Part shown: one piece after another, positions 54,300 to 61,542 of the stretch
Layout: every line of letters starts with the position of its first letter
How positions within the stretch are numbered: position 1 is the stretch's first letter
NCBI RefSeq assembly: GCF_947498805.1
Contig: NZ_CANMLT010000003.1
Coordinates: forward strand, 465,855 to 529,854
Source of the DNA: an uncultured Tenacibaculum sp.
Lineage (GTDB): Bacteria > Bacteroidota > Bacteroidia > Flavobacteriales > Flavobacteriaceae
Length of the DNA stretch: 64,000 nucleotides
Direction of reading: 5' to 3'
Notes under the pieces: generated by a model
The model's input: only the letters and a program-made list of their open reading frames with translations
Told to the model about the DNA's origin: nothing
Databases searched by the model: none
Position numbers and translations under genes: made by a program

Positions 54300-55100
54300 T
54301 TATATTTTTCTAATTTCCTTAGGAATAAAACCTAAATACATTTTGAAAACTCTTGTCATATGACTCTGATCAGAAAATCCGCTTGCATAAGCAATTTCTG
54401 TAAGAGACATTTTGGTATGAAACAAGTATTCTAGAGCTCTTTGAACTTTTACTTTTCTCATATAATCTCCTAAAGATCCTCGATAGTATTTTTTAAAATA
54501 CTTAGAGATCGTTACTGGGTGTACATTTAAAATTTTAGACAATTCTTTTAGAGAAATAAACTCATTATATCGATCTTCAATAAGTTCTCGAAGTTGATCT
54601 ACCCAAATAGGTTTATAAGATGAAATAGCTAATGGAGTAAATAGCAAGGTTAAGGAAGACTTAATGCTCTCTTTTGTATAAACATCATCCACATGTAATT
54701 CCTTATAAATTTTAATAAGCTCAAGATATGCTTCTGTTTGATGAGTGCTCGAAGAGTTTAATTGATGAAAACTTAAATTATTTTTCACAAAAAACTCTTT
54801 TTTTAATTCGAGATTAAGGTTTTTAGAAGGAAAGGCAGTAAATCGATTTCTATGAATTTCACCTTGGTTATAGGCCATAATTTTTCCTGGAGTAACCTGT
54901 CTGTCTTCTTTTTTTCGAGATTCAAGATTTCCTCCTTGTAAGATCAATGACAAATGAATGTCTTCATGAGAATGCCATTCTTCTGATACAGGTTTCGTAT
55001 AATTCACTACGGAAACATCACAAAAATCTAAATGAAATTTTTTATTGGTTGTACCTAGAAAAGTGTTCGGCTTTAATTTTAATGCTGTATCTAAACTCAT
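54300..55100 (-). CDS. AraC family transcriptional regulator
   Basis: A 266-residue regulator. The N-terminal 120 residues form a cupin-like effector part (SEEWHSHEDIHLSLILQGGN and TPGKIMAYNQGEIHRNRF). The C-terminal 100 residues hold the two AraC helix-turn-helix motifs: FISLKELSKILNVHPVTISKYFKK and MSLTEIAYASGFSDQSHMTRVFKMYLGFIPKE, the second being the most conserved. Several aromatic and histidine residues in the cupin part suggest binding of a small ligand. Lies between the CPBP protease gene (88 bp downstream) and the PPOX gene, each on the same strand. Targets are unknown. Confidence 0.9.
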   Translation of the reverse strand: MSLDTALKLKPNTFLGTTNKKFHLDFCDVSVVNYTKPVSEEWHSHEDIHLSLILQGGNLESRKKEDRQVTPGKIMAYNQGEIHRNRFTAFPSKNLNLELKKEFFVKNNLSFHQLNSSSTHQTEAYLELIKIYKELHVDDVYTKESIKSSLTLLFTPLAISSYKPIWVDQLRELIEDRYNEFISLKELSKILNVHPVTISKYFKKYYRGSLGDYMRKVKVQRALEYLFHTKMSLTEIAYASGFSDQSHMTRVFKMYLGFIPKEIRKI

Positions 55101-55185
55101 AGAGTATCCTAATGTAATTACTTGAAAAACGATTAGGATATGTTCTTGTTACAGTTGGTTTTTTCTAGATGGGGTTTGTCTGGGA

Positions 55186-55731
55186 CTATTCCTCGTTAAA
55201 TTTCGTTTTTAACCCGTCAATACTTACTTTGTTTCGATCTTCCCAATATTGTTCAATTCCTTCTTCACCTTTGTCTTTAGCCCAGTCTAATAATTGATTA
55301 CGCTCTTCTTTATATTCATAAAAAGGAATAGACATACCACAAGATGTTTGCACACTTTCTATGGCAACATCAAATATTTGTCGCGTTCCTTCTAATTTTG
55401 GAAATAAATCAATCAAATCATTCCATTCAGCATCGGTTGGAAGAATTTCTTGTGCTTTTCCATATAAGCGTAAAATGTTGGGCGCTCCTTCAAAGGCACA
55501 AAACATGATGGTTATTCTATTATCTTCAAGTAAATGCGCTGAGGTTTCGTTACCACTACCGGTTACACTTAACCAAGCAATTCTGTTTTCATTAAGAATT
55601 CGAAAAGAATCCATTCCTTTTGGAGAAAGATTGATGCGTCCATTTTTAGGAGCTGTTGCTACAAAAAACACTTTTTGTTTTTCGATAAACGTTTGCATTC
55701 GCGTTGGAATTTTCTCATAGAATTTAGCCAT
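55186..55731 (-). CDS. Pyridoxamine 5'-phosphate oxidase family flavoprotein
   Basis: A 181-residue split-barrel flavin-binding protein. The pattern VFFVATAPKNGRINLSPKGMDSFRILNENRIAWLSVTGSGNET at the N-terminus matches FMN-binding proteins of the PNPOx-like group, followed by EDNRITIMFCAFEGAPNILRLYGKA. It lacks the marks of true PdxH and is more like the small stand-alone oxidoreductases that use FMN or F420-like cofactors. Substrate unknown. It starts 17 bp after the glpK stop codon and is probably co-transcribed with glpK, giving a two-gene unit; the metabolic link is unclear. Confidence 0.85.
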   Translation of the reverse strand: MAKFYEKIPTRMQTFIEKQKVFFVATAPKNGRINLSPKGMDSFRILNENRIAWLSVTGSGNETSAHLLEDNRITIMFCAFEGAPNILRLYGKAQEILPTDAEWNDLIDLFPKLEGTRQIFDVAIESVQTSCGMSIPFYEYKEERNQLLDWAKDKGEEGIEQYWEDRNKVSIDGLKTKFNEE

Positions 55732-55748
55732 GTTGTTGTATTTAAAGT

Positions 55749-57230
55749 TTAGTCAATCCAGTCTTTGGTGCGTTCTACAGCTTTTTGCCATTTTTTATAA
55801 AGCTTCTCTCTTTTTTCTGAAGAGAATGTAGGTGTAAAATTTTGATCTATTTTTCTACGTGTAAGAATATCTTCTTGTTTCCAAAGCCCTACACAAATAC
55901 CAGCCAAGTATGCAGCACCCATAACAGTCGTTTCAATAATTTCTGGACGCTCTACTTCAGTATCTAAAATATCAGCCTGAAATTGCATTAAATAGTTGTT
56001 TGCGCAAGCACCACCATCAACCTTTAAAGAAGTTAAGGTAACTTCACTGTCTTTTTGCATCACATCTAATATATCTTTGGTTTGGTACGCAAGTGCATCT
56101 AGTGTAGCTTTAACCAGGTGGTTTTTTCCAGTATCTCTTGTTAAACCAAATACAGCACCTCGTGCGTACATATCCCAATAAGGAGCTCCTAAACCAGCAA
56201 AAGCAGGTACTACATATACTGGGTTTTCTCCTTCAACTTCTTTTGCAAAAGCTTCACTTTCTTTGGCGTCTTTTATAATTTGTAAACCATCTCGTAACCA
56301 TTGAATGGCCGATCCTGCCACAAAAACACTTCCTTCTAATGCATAATATACCTTGTTGTCAATACCCCAAGCAATGGTCGTTAGCAAACCGTTTTTAGAA
56401 TATTCTAATTGATCTCCGGTATTCATCAACATAAAACAACCTGTTCCATAGGTGTTTTTGGCTTCTCCTTTGTTAAAACAAGCTTGTCCGAATAAAGCAG
56501 ATTGTTGATCTCCTGCAATACCAGCAATTGGAATTTGAATTCCATCTATCTCATAATTTCCAAAATGATACGAAGAAGGATGTACTTCTGGAAGCATGCT
56601 TTTTGGAATTTCAAGTTCCGTAAGTAGTTTGGTGTCCCATTGTAAGTTTTTAATATCATAAAGCATGGTACGAGAGGCATTGCTATAATCGGTAGCATGT
56701 ACCTTACCATTGGTTAAATTCCATAGTAACCAAGTATCAATGGTACCAAACAATAAGTTTCCTTTTGCTGCTTCTGCTCTAGCGCCTTTTACATGGGTTA
56801 AAATCCAATTAACTTTAGTGGCAGAGAAGTAGCTATCAATAACCAATCCTGTGGTGTTACGAACATGATTTTCTAGGCCTTTTTCTTTTAGATTTTCACA
56901 AATATGAGCAGTACGCTTATCTTGCCAAACGATTGCATTGTATACTGGTTTTCCAGTGTTTTTATTCCAAACAACGGTAGTTTCTCGCTGATTGGTAATT
57001 CCTATACCTGCAATTTCAGAGGGTTGTATGTTTGCTTTTTGTATGGCTTTTTTTAAGGTGATAAGTTGTGTTTCTAAGATTTCTTCAGCATTGTGTTCTA
57101 CCCATCCCGATTGCGGAAAAATTTGAGCAAACTCTTGTTGATGCATTGCAATGATTTCTCCAGATTCATTAATAATTACCGAACGAGAACTAGTAGTACC
57201 TTGATCTAACGCAACTATATATTTTGCCAT
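55749..57230 (-). CDS. glpK: Glycerol kinase
   Basis: A 493-residue FGGY kinase that phosphorylates glycerol to sn-glycerol 3-phosphate with ATP, the entry step of glycerol catabolism. Marks are [17 protein letters not shown] at the start, [86 protein letters not shown], and [17 protein letters not shown]. Length is as usual for the family. No glpF or glpD genes lie nearby. The PPOX gene follows after 17 bp. Upstream is the terminator of the first 33-codon peptide transcript, so glpK probably has its own promoter, although no clear box was seen. Confidence 0.97.
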   Translation of the reverse strand: MAKYIVALDQGTTSSRSVIINESGEIIAMHQQEFAQIFPQSGWVEHNAEEILETQLITLKKAIQKANIQPSEIAGIGITNQRETTVVWNKNTGKPVYNAIVWQDKRTAHICENLKEKGLENHVRNTTGLVIDSYFSATKVNWILTHVKGARAEAAKGNLLFGTIDTWLLWNLTNGKVHATDYSNASRTMLYDIKNLQWDTKLLTELEIPKSMLPEVHPSSYHFGNYEIDGIQIPIAGIAGDQQSALFGQACFNKGEAKNTYGTGCFMLMNTGDQLEYSKNGLLTTIAWGIDNKVYYALEGSVFVAGSAIQWLRDGLQIIKDAKESEAFAKEVEGENPVYVVPAFAGLGAPYWDMYARGAVFGLTRDTGKNHLVKATLDALAYQTKDILDVMQKDSEVTLTSLKVDGGACANNYLMQFQADILDTEVERPEIIETTVMGAAYLAGICVGLWKQEDILTRRKIDQNFTPTFSSEKREKLYKKWQKAVERTKDWID

Positions 57231-57287
57231 GTATTTGTTTTACTTAAGAGATTAAAACAGCAATTTACGATTTAAAGTGATGGAAAT

Positions 57288-57325
57288 AAAAAAACCGTCT
57301 TGATAAATTTATCAAGACGGTTTTT
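57288..57325 (-). terminator. Terminator of peptide transcript 1
   Basis: A perfect palindrome (AACCGTCTTGATAAA and its inverse) is flanked by an A-run on the left, which is a U-run for the minus-strand transcript. It also has T on the right. Confidence 0.85.
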
Positions 57326-57345
57326 ACCCCTTTTAGTAAGTTTTA

Positions 57346-57447
57346 CTAGTGTCTTAAAGCGTAACTAGCACCTTTACCAAATTCTGCTAAAGTAGCTAAT
57401 ACATCGCTTAACACACTTGCAGTTTTTTTAAGTAAAATTTTCCCCAT
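57346..57447 (-). CDS. 33-residue peptide, copy 1 of a tandem array
   Basis: A short gene, below the usual cut-off for gene calling. It opens MGKILLKKTASVLSDVLA and ends EFGKGASYALRH. Residues 10-23 can form an amphipathic helix (L13, V16, L17, L20, F23 on one face). There is no signal peptide or double-glycine leader. Evidence that it is real: the same frame is kept in three tandem copies, differences between copies are clustered at the N-terminal third, and each has the same promoter architecture and its own terminator. The leader is about 48 nt. Family unknown; a toxin-like, signalling or RNA-associated peptide are all possible. Confidence 0.72.
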   Translation of the reverse strand: MGKILLKKTASVLSDVLATLAEFGKGASYALRH

Positions 57448-57500
57448 TTTTACTAAAATTTAAATAATTAATAATTCCCCTTTCGTTCAATAGAACATTA

Positions 57501-57567
57501 CAAATATAAGACAGTGAATCAGGTATTTAAAAGGGGATTTCCGCAAATTAAAAGGGAAAAATCCGCA
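57501..57567 (-). promoter_or_regulatory. P1-type promoter with 22-bp direct repeat, unit 1
   Basis: On the minus strand two TGCGGA half-sites (57562-57567 and 57540-57545) lie exactly 22 bp apart, followed after 31 bp by TATATTTG (57501-57508). It drives peptide copy 1. Confidence 0.72.
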
Positions 57568-57603
57568 AAGCTAAGTGGTTGTTAATTAAGTGTATAAACA
57601 ACA

Positions 57604-57677
57604 AAACTTCTAGTTTCCTAGAAGTTTGTTTTTCCCCTTAAAAAATCCCCTAAACCAACATTGCTATTGGCTTAATG
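57604..57677 (-). ncRNA. Small RNA 1 of the peptide/sRNA array (predicted)
   Basis: An inferred transcript of about 73 nt from the TATATTTG box at 57683-57690. It has a 5' stem-loop (CCA...TGG type), an unpaired AT-rich part with AGGGGATTTTTTAAGGGGA, and a 3' hairpin AAACTTCTAG/CTAGAAGTTT as terminator. It contains no usable open frame (ATG-Leu-Val-stop only). The motif AAGGGGA also occurs in the leader of the peptide mRNAs. The start and end are predictions. Confidence 0.55.
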
Positions 57678-57682
57678 TGGGG

Positions 57683-57748
57683 CAAATATAGAAGTGGGTA
57701 ATGGCTTTAAAAACGGAATATCCGAAGTAATTCGTGTAGTTTTCCGCA
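57683..57748 (-). promoter_or_regulatory. P2-type promoter with 22-bp direct repeat, unit 1
   Basis: On the minus strand TGCGGA (57743-57748) and TTCGGA (57721-57726) are 22 bp apart, 30 bp before TATATTTG (57683-57690). It drives small RNA 1. Confidence 0.72.
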
Positions 57749-57766
57749 TGCTTACATTTTGCACAT

Positions 57767-57795
57767 AAAAAAACCTTTTGAGTTTCCTCAAAAGG
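57767..57795 (-). terminator. Terminator of peptide transcript 2
   Basis: The stem CCTTTTGAG/CTCAAAAGG with a GAAA-type loop is followed on the minus strand by seven T. Confidence 0.85.
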
Positions 57796-57906
57796 CCTTG
57801 ATTTTTCTTTTTTAAAACTTTTCCGAATGCTAAAAGATAATACTGCTTTTTGCTTTGAAACGGAATTTTTATGGTGTTTTCGACATGCTCAACTAAGAGC
57901 AGTTTA

Positions 57907-58008
57907 TTAGTGTCTTAAAGCATAGCTAGCACCTTTACCAAATTCTGCTAAAGTAGCTAATACATCATTTAATACACTTGTTGTTTTTGTAAGTAAAGTT
58001 TTCCCCAT
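57907..58008 (-). CDS. 33-residue peptide, copy 2 of a tandem array
   Basis: Identical in protein to copy 3 and differing from copy 1 at six positions (I4T, K7T, A10T, S14N and others), all in the first half. It begins MGKTLLTKTTSVLNDVLA and ends EFGKGASYALRH; the last half is constant. The amphipathic helix of copy 1 is kept. The gene sits within a 561-564-bp tandem unit that also contains a predicted small RNA with the same kind of promoter. The leader is about 47 nt and includes AAAAGGGGAAAC. The 3' untranslated part of about 110 nt ends in a strong terminator. Confidence 0.75.
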   Translation of the reverse strand: MGKTLLTKTTSVLNDVLATLAEFGKGASYALRH

Positions 58009-58060
58009 TTTTACTAAGATTTAAAATATAATGTTTCCCCTTTTGTTCAATTGAACACTG

Positions 58061-58126
58061 CAAATATAGAAGAGGTTTAGGGTTCGTTAAAGGGGATTTC
58101 CGCAAGCAGAACAGTAGAATTCCGCA
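58061..58126 (-). promoter_or_regulatory. P1-type promoter with 22-bp direct repeat, unit 2
   Basis: Minus-strand TGCGGA half-sites at 58121-58126 and 58099-58104, 22 bp apart, then 30 bp to TATATTTG (58061-58068). It drives peptide copy 2. Confidence 0.74.
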
Positions 58127-58164
58127 AGGTGTTTTTTTAGTTGTGGTAGGTATATAAAAAAACA

Positions 58165-58237
58165 AAACTTCTAGTTCCCTAGAAGTTTGTTTTTTTCCCC
58201 TTAAATTTATTAAAACCGAATAGTATTACTGGTTTAT
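58165..58237 (-). ncRNA. Small RNA 2 of the peptide/sRNA array (predicted)
   Basis: An inferred RNA of about 73 nt. The 5' stem-loop is AAACC...GGTTT, the middle is unpaired with TTTAAGGGGAAAAAAAC, and the terminator stem AAACTTCTAG/CTAGAAGTTT is followed by TGTTTTTTT. It has no ATG, so it is non-coding. It is close to small RNA 3 in sequence. Confidence 0.58.
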
Positions 58238-58242
58238 ATGGG

Positions 58243-58308
58243 CAAATATAAAAGGGCTTTTAGTTTTTGAAAACGGGATATCCGAAGTATTTCATGTAGT
58301 TTTCCGCA
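58243..58308 (-). promoter_or_regulatory. P2-type promoter with 22-bp direct repeat, unit 2
   Basis: Minus-strand TGCGGA (58303-58308) and TTCGGA (58281-58286), 22 bp apart, then 30 bp to TATATTTG (58243-58250). It drives small RNA 2. Confidence 0.74.
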
Positions 58309-58326
58309 AGCTTGTATTTTGCGTAT

Positions 58327-58355
58327 AAAAAAACCTTTTGAGCTAACTCAAAAGG
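58327..58355 (-). terminator. Terminator of peptide transcript 3
   Basis: The stem CCTTTTGAG/CTCAAAAGG with loop TTAG is followed on the minus strand by seven T. Confidence 0.85.
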
Positions 58356-58470
58356 TCTTGATTTTTCATTCTTTTTAAAACTCTTTCCGAAAGCTAAAAG
58401 GTAGTACAACTTTTTGCTTTGAAACGGAATTTTTATGGTGTTTTCGACATGCTCAACTAAGAGTGGTCTA

Positions 58471-58572
58471 TTAGTGTCTTAAAGCATAGCTAGCACCTTT
58501 ACCAAATTCTGCTAAAGTAGCTAATACATCATTTAATACACTTGTTGTTTTTGTAAGTAAAGTTTTCCCCAT
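58471..58572 (-). CDS. 33-residue peptide, copy 3 of a tandem array
   Basis: The protein is identical to copy 2, and the coding sequence is also identical base for base, which points to recent duplication or gene conversion. The leader (about 47 nt) with AAAAGGGGAAAC and the P1-type promoter are kept. The position, 564 bp from copy 2, defines the tandem period. As for the other copies, no export signal is visible, and the helix from residue 10 to 23 is amphipathic. I cannot assign a family. The gene nearest the response regulator is the small RNA unit, not this peptide. Confidence 0.75.
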   Translation of the reverse strand: MGKTLLTKTTSVLNDVLATLAEFGKGASYALRH

Positions 58573-58624
58573 TTTTACTAAAATTTAAAATATAATGTTT
58601 CCCCTTTTGTTCAATTGAACACTG

Positions 58625-58690
58625 CAAATATAGAAGAGATTTAGGGTTTGTTAAAGGGGATTTCCGCAAAGAGAACAGTAGAATTCCGCA
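58625..58690 (-). promoter_or_regulatory. P1-type promoter with 22-bp direct repeat, unit 3
   Basis: Minus-strand TGCGGA half-sites at 58685-58690 and 58663-58668, 22 bp apart, then 30 bp to TATATTTG (58625-58632). It drives peptide copy 3. Confidence 0.74.
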
Positions 58691-58727
58691 AGGTGTTTTT
58701 TAGTTGTGGTAGGTATATAAAAGAACA

Positions 58728-58802
58728 AAACTTCTAGTTCCCTAGAAGTTTGTTTTTTTCCCCTTAAATTTATCGAAACCAAAATAGTATTACTGGTTTG
58801 AT
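58728..58802 (-). ncRNA. Small RNA 3 of the peptide/sRNA array (predicted)
   Basis: An inferred RNA of about 74 nt, nearly the same as small RNA 2: 5' stem AAACCA...TGGTTT with loop change, middle TTTAAGGGGAAAAAAAC, terminator stem AAACTTCTAG/CTAGAAGTTT. Base changes in the 5' stem of RNAs 2 and 3 keep some pairing, which supports a structured RNA. No open frame. Confidence 0.58.
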
Positions 58803-58807
58803 ATAGG

Positions 58808-58873
58808 CAAATATATAAGGGTGTTTAGTTTTTGAAAACGGGATATCCGAAGTATTTCCTGTAGTTTTCCGCA
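58808..58873 (-). promoter_or_regulatory. P2-type promoter with 22-bp direct repeat, unit 3
   Basis: Minus-strand TGCGGA (58868-58873) and TTCGGA (58846-58851), 22 bp apart, then 30 bp to TATATTTG (58808-58815). It drives small RNA 3. Confidence 0.74.
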
Positions 58874-58891
58874 GGCGTACATTTTGAGCAT

Positions 58892-58979
58892 AAAAAAAGC
58901 CTTTCGAGTTTCCCCAAAAGGCTTTTTTAGTCTTTTTTCCCTTCTTTTTTCAGAATTTTTCCCAAGTGACAAATAATTC
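58892..58979 (-). ncRNA. Small RNA 4 next to the response regulator (predicted)
   Basis: An inferred RNA of about 88 nt from the TACATTTG box at 58985-58992. It has no ATG. Its middle holds two GGGAAAAA segments in single-strand context, similar to the AAGGGGAAA of RNAs 1-3, and it ends in a hairpin with GCCTTT/AAAGGC and seven T (58892-58928). It has no peptide partner. Confidence 0.5.
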
Positions 58980-58984
58980 TGATA

Positions 58985-59050
58985 CAAATGTATTGCGATT
59001 CTTATTGTGGTAAAAAGGGATATCCGAAGGTTAAAATGTGGTTTTCCGCA
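58985..59050 (-). promoter_or_regulatory. P4-type promoter with 22-bp direct repeat, abutting the response regulator gene
   Basis: Minus-strand TGCGGA (59045-59050) and TTCGGA (59023-59028), 22 bp apart, then 30 bp to TACATTTG (58985-58992). The first half-site lies two bases beyond the response regulator stop codon. Confidence 0.7.
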
Positions 59051-59052
59051 AA

Positions 59053-59730
59053 CTAGTCTAAAATGCCCAATTCTTTTGCTTTTAATACCAAATCGGTATT
59101 GTTTACTGCGTTTAAATCGGTTCTTAATTTCGCTAATTTACTTTCTATAGAACGTCCTTTAATAGGAGTACCATCTGCTTTTTTAATAACGCCTTCCATA
59201 TTGCTAATTTTAGCATGTTTAGGAAGTTCTTTAAGTATTTGAATGGCTACTTCATCCATTTGAATTTCAATCAATGCTCTTTTTAAAAGCTTTTGATGTA
59301 TCTCATGTGTGTAATAAACCTCATTGGCTAACATTTTTTCGATAGCAAAACGAAGTTCGTTGGTATTACAGTTTCCTTTTAAAATATAGGCAGACGGGTT
59401 TAAGTTATGAATAACATTATACACTCTGTTAGTTTCAAAATGTCCGGTAATAACTCCTGTTTTTACTGGGATTTCTGCTTGTTGAATAGCATTAATCAAC
59501 GCTTCACCACCATCTAATACTGAGTTTTCTGTGGTGTTGTCAAAACTTAAGTCTGTAAATAGGATATGAAATGGATTGATCGCTTGATTGGCCTTTATTT
59601 TTGAAAAGGCTTCATCACAAGAAGAAGCGGTTTCAATGTCTAAACCGTCAATTTCTTTTAAATACGATAAAATTCCTTCAATAATTAGTTGATGATCGTC
59701 TACAATTAGTATTCTAGTTTTTTCAGGCAT
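59053..59730 (-). CDS. NarL-like response regulator
   Basis: A 225-residue regulator. The receiver domain has IVDDHQLIIEG with acidic D11 and D12, the phospho-acceptor D60 in FHILFTDLSFDN, the threonine or serine in GVITGHFETN, and the lysine in AYILKGNCN. The C-terminal 65 residues (VAIQILKELPKHAKISNMEG...GRSIESKLAKLRTDLNAVNN) look like a LuxR/NarL helix-turn-helix of the type found with TPR histidine kinases in Bacteroidota. The start overlaps the kinase stop by 8 bp, so the two are translationally coupled. The gene sits directly upstream of the peptide/sRNA array, whose 22-bp direct repeats are good candidates for its binding sites (inference). Confidence 0.88.
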   Translation of the reverse strand: MPEKTRILIVDDHQLIIEGILSYLKEIDGLDIETASSCDEAFSKIKANQAINPFHILFTDLSFDNTTENSVLDGGEALINAIQQAEIPVKTGVITGHFETNRVYNVIHNLNPSAYILKGNCNTNELRFAIEKMLANEVYYTHEIHQKLLKRALIEIQMDEVAIQILKELPKHAKISNMEGVIKKADGTPIKGRSIESKLAKLRTDLNAVNNTDLVLKAKELGILD

Positions 59731-61528
59731 TTAAAGGTATTTGAATATGTATTTGGGTTCCTTTACCTACTTCACTTTCAATGTTTAGCGTTCCGCTTAA
59801 CTCCTCAACACGTTCTTGTAGGTTTCGTAAACCAATTCCTTTTTTGCTTTTAGTGGTATCAAATCCTGTACCATTATCGGCAATGCTCAAAAATACATAT
59901 TTTTTGTGTATCGAAAAATCGATAGTAATTAAGTTTGCTTCTGCATATTTTTTACAGTTTTGAATGCTTTCACGAATACTTAAATACAACAACCTTTTTA
60001 TAGCACTGTTTACCTGAGTCCAATCGTGTTCTTGTAAACCGTTTACTTTAATTCTAAAATCTAATGAAAAGTAATCACTAACTAAGTTAATAATTTGATC
60101 TTTAAAAGGTACCTTTTTAAAGCTTACACTACTTAACTGGTGTGATAAATTACGTACGTTTTCTTTAACATCATTCAATTTAGAAGCTTCTTCAAAGAGT
60201 TGCGATTTCTCTAATTTTTGATGCAGCATACGTAGATCACCCGCAACTTCATCGTGTAACGACTTGGCAATTTGCTTACGTTCTTGCTCACGAGCCGAGG
60301 CTTTTTGTAATTGTGCTTCAAACAACAAACGCTTTCTTCTAAATGTAAAGAAAGAGACACTAAAACCAAATAATAACAAAATACTGGCAGCAACTAGCCA
60401 ACCAATAATGGTTTGTTGTTTTTGATATTCATTATCAATTTTTAACTGAACGTTTTCTTTTTCTTTTTTTTCTGTTTCGTATCTAATCTTTGCAAATTGA
60501 TTTTTTTGAATACGTTCTTTTTGAAACAAACTATCGTTTAAGGCAATGTAATCTTTTAAATATTGCTTGGATTGAGATCCATTAGTCAATTCAGAAAGGT
60601 TATCCAGTGCTTCAAGCCATTTTTTATTATTGCTTGTTTGTTTTGCATACTTTAAAGCTTCTTGGGCATGAAACAAAGCTTTTTTAGTATCATTGTTATC
60701 TTTATAATAATTTGAAATATTAATTAGTGTCAAAGGAATATCGCTAAAATTGTTTAAACCTTTTCTTATTTTAAGTACTTGATTATACTGTTGTAATACA
60801 TTTTCTTTTTTACCTATAGAATAATTACTGAAGGCTAAATTTTCTAATAACAAAGCATAGTGATTCGGGAATTTTTGAATGATACTATCAACATTTAGTC
60901 CTTTTTGAAAATAAGTAATGGCCTTATTGTGTTTTCCCCTTTTTTGATATAAAAATCCTAAGTTGTTGAGAACATAAAGGTATTCAATAGGATTATTGTT
61001 TAAGTTGTTTATTTCTAGTGATTTTTTATAATATTTTAAAGAGCTATCTATTTGATCTAACTCTTCAGAAACTATACCTAAATTGTTATAGGTTGTAGCT
61101 AGAAGTTTTTGTGAATTTATCGGTTCTAAGAATTTTAAGGCTTGTATTGATGTAATTTGGCTTCCCAAAAAATCTTTTGTATTCCTTTGTAATACTGCTA
61201 TACTTAATAAACGTCCTCCAACAGCCGACGAATCGTTTAGTTTTTCGGAAATATTTTTAGATTGATGATAATAATAATACGTGCTATCCCCTGTGAATTG
61301 AATTTTATGTATAAGAGCCTTGTAATGGTAGTATTTAGCTAAAGCAGAAGAATCTTTATCTTTATTGAATATTTTTAACAACTCATATGTGTTTTTTTTA
61401 AGTTCAATAGTATCTTTAGCGTAATAGGCATCTAATCCTTTTTTTATAATAACGTCTTTAGAGTTTTGAGAAAAGGAAAAAAAGGTATAGAGTGAGAAAA
61501 AAAGAAAGAAGAAAAGACGTGAATACAT
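59723..61528 (-). CDS. TPR-domain sensor histidine kinase (HisKA_3 type)
   Basis: A membrane kinase of about 601 residues. A signal peptide (MYSRLFFFLFFSLYTFFSFSQ) precedes about 330 residues of periplasmic tetratricopeptide repeats (LATTYNNLGIVSEELDQIDS, YLYVLNNLGFLYQKRGKHNK, ALLLENLAFSNYSIGKKEN). One transmembrane helix follows (TIIGWLVAASILLLFGFSVSF), then HisKA_3 with QIAKSLHDEVAGDLRM (phosphorylated histidine) and a HATPase domain (IRESIQNCKKYAEAN, ADNGTGFDTTKSKKGIGLRN). I chose the ATG at 61528, because the nine codons before it overlap the terminator of the preceding peptide gene. TPR sensors probably bind peptides or proteins in the periplasm. It pairs with the NarL-like regulator downstream. 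Confidence 0.88.
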   Translation of the reverse strand: MYSRLFFFLFFSLYTFFSFSQNSKDVIIKKGLDAYYAKDTIELKKNTYELLKIFNKDKDSSALAKYYHYKALIHKIQFTGDSTYYYYHQSKNISEKLNDSSAVGGRLLSIAVLQRNTKDFLGSQITSIQALKFLEPINSQKLLATTYNNLGIVSEELDQIDSSLKYYKKSLEINNLNNNPIEYLYVLNNLGFLYQKRGKHNKAITYFQKGLNVDSIIQKFPNHYALLLENLAFSNYSIGKKENVLQQYNQVLKIRKGLNNFSDIPLTLINISNYYKDNNDTKKALFHAQEALKYAKQTSNNKKWLEALDNLSELTNGSQSKQYLKDYIALNDSLFQKERIQKNQFAKIRYETEKKEKENVQLKIDNEYQKQQTIIGWLVAASILLLFGFSVSFFTFRRKRLLFEAQLQKASAREQERKQIAKSLHDEVAGDLRMLHQKLEKSQLFEEASKLNDVKENVRNLSHQLSSVSFKKVPFKDQIINLVSDYFSLDFRIKVNGLQEHDWTQVNSAIKRLLYLSIRESIQNCKKYAEANLITIDFSIHKKYVFLSIADNGTGFDTTKSKKGIGLRNLQERVEELSGTLNIESEVGKGTQIHIQIPLNA

Positions 61529-61542
61529 GTTTGTATATAACC

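Larger units (their letters stand above)
57346..58990 (-). repeat. Tandem array of three 561-564-bp units
   Basis: The unit contains, on the minus strand, P2-type promoter, small RNA, P1-type promoter, peptide gene and terminator. Unit starts of the peptide genes are 561 and 564 bp apart. Units 2 and 3 are almost the same; unit 1 has diverged more. A partial fourth unit (P4 promoter, small RNA 4, terminator) borders the response regulator gene. Confidence 0.8.

Noticed and set aside
57965..58165. A 66-codon open frame on the minus strand across peptide copy 2
   Set aside because: It is in another frame than the conserved peptide, crosses the promoter sites, and is not kept in the sister units.
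57604..58802. Small RNAs as antisense antitoxins of the peptide genes (type I toxin-antitoxin)
   Set aside because: The predicted RNAs lie on the same strand as the peptides and show no long complementarity to them, so a classic antisense pair is not supported.
58790..58987. A 65-codon open frame on the minus strand across small RNA 4 and the P2 promoter
   Set aside because: It runs through a terminator and a promoter and is absent from the other units.
57346..58990. CRISPR array
   Set aside because: The period is about 560 bp, the repeats contain genes, and there are no short spacers or cas genes.
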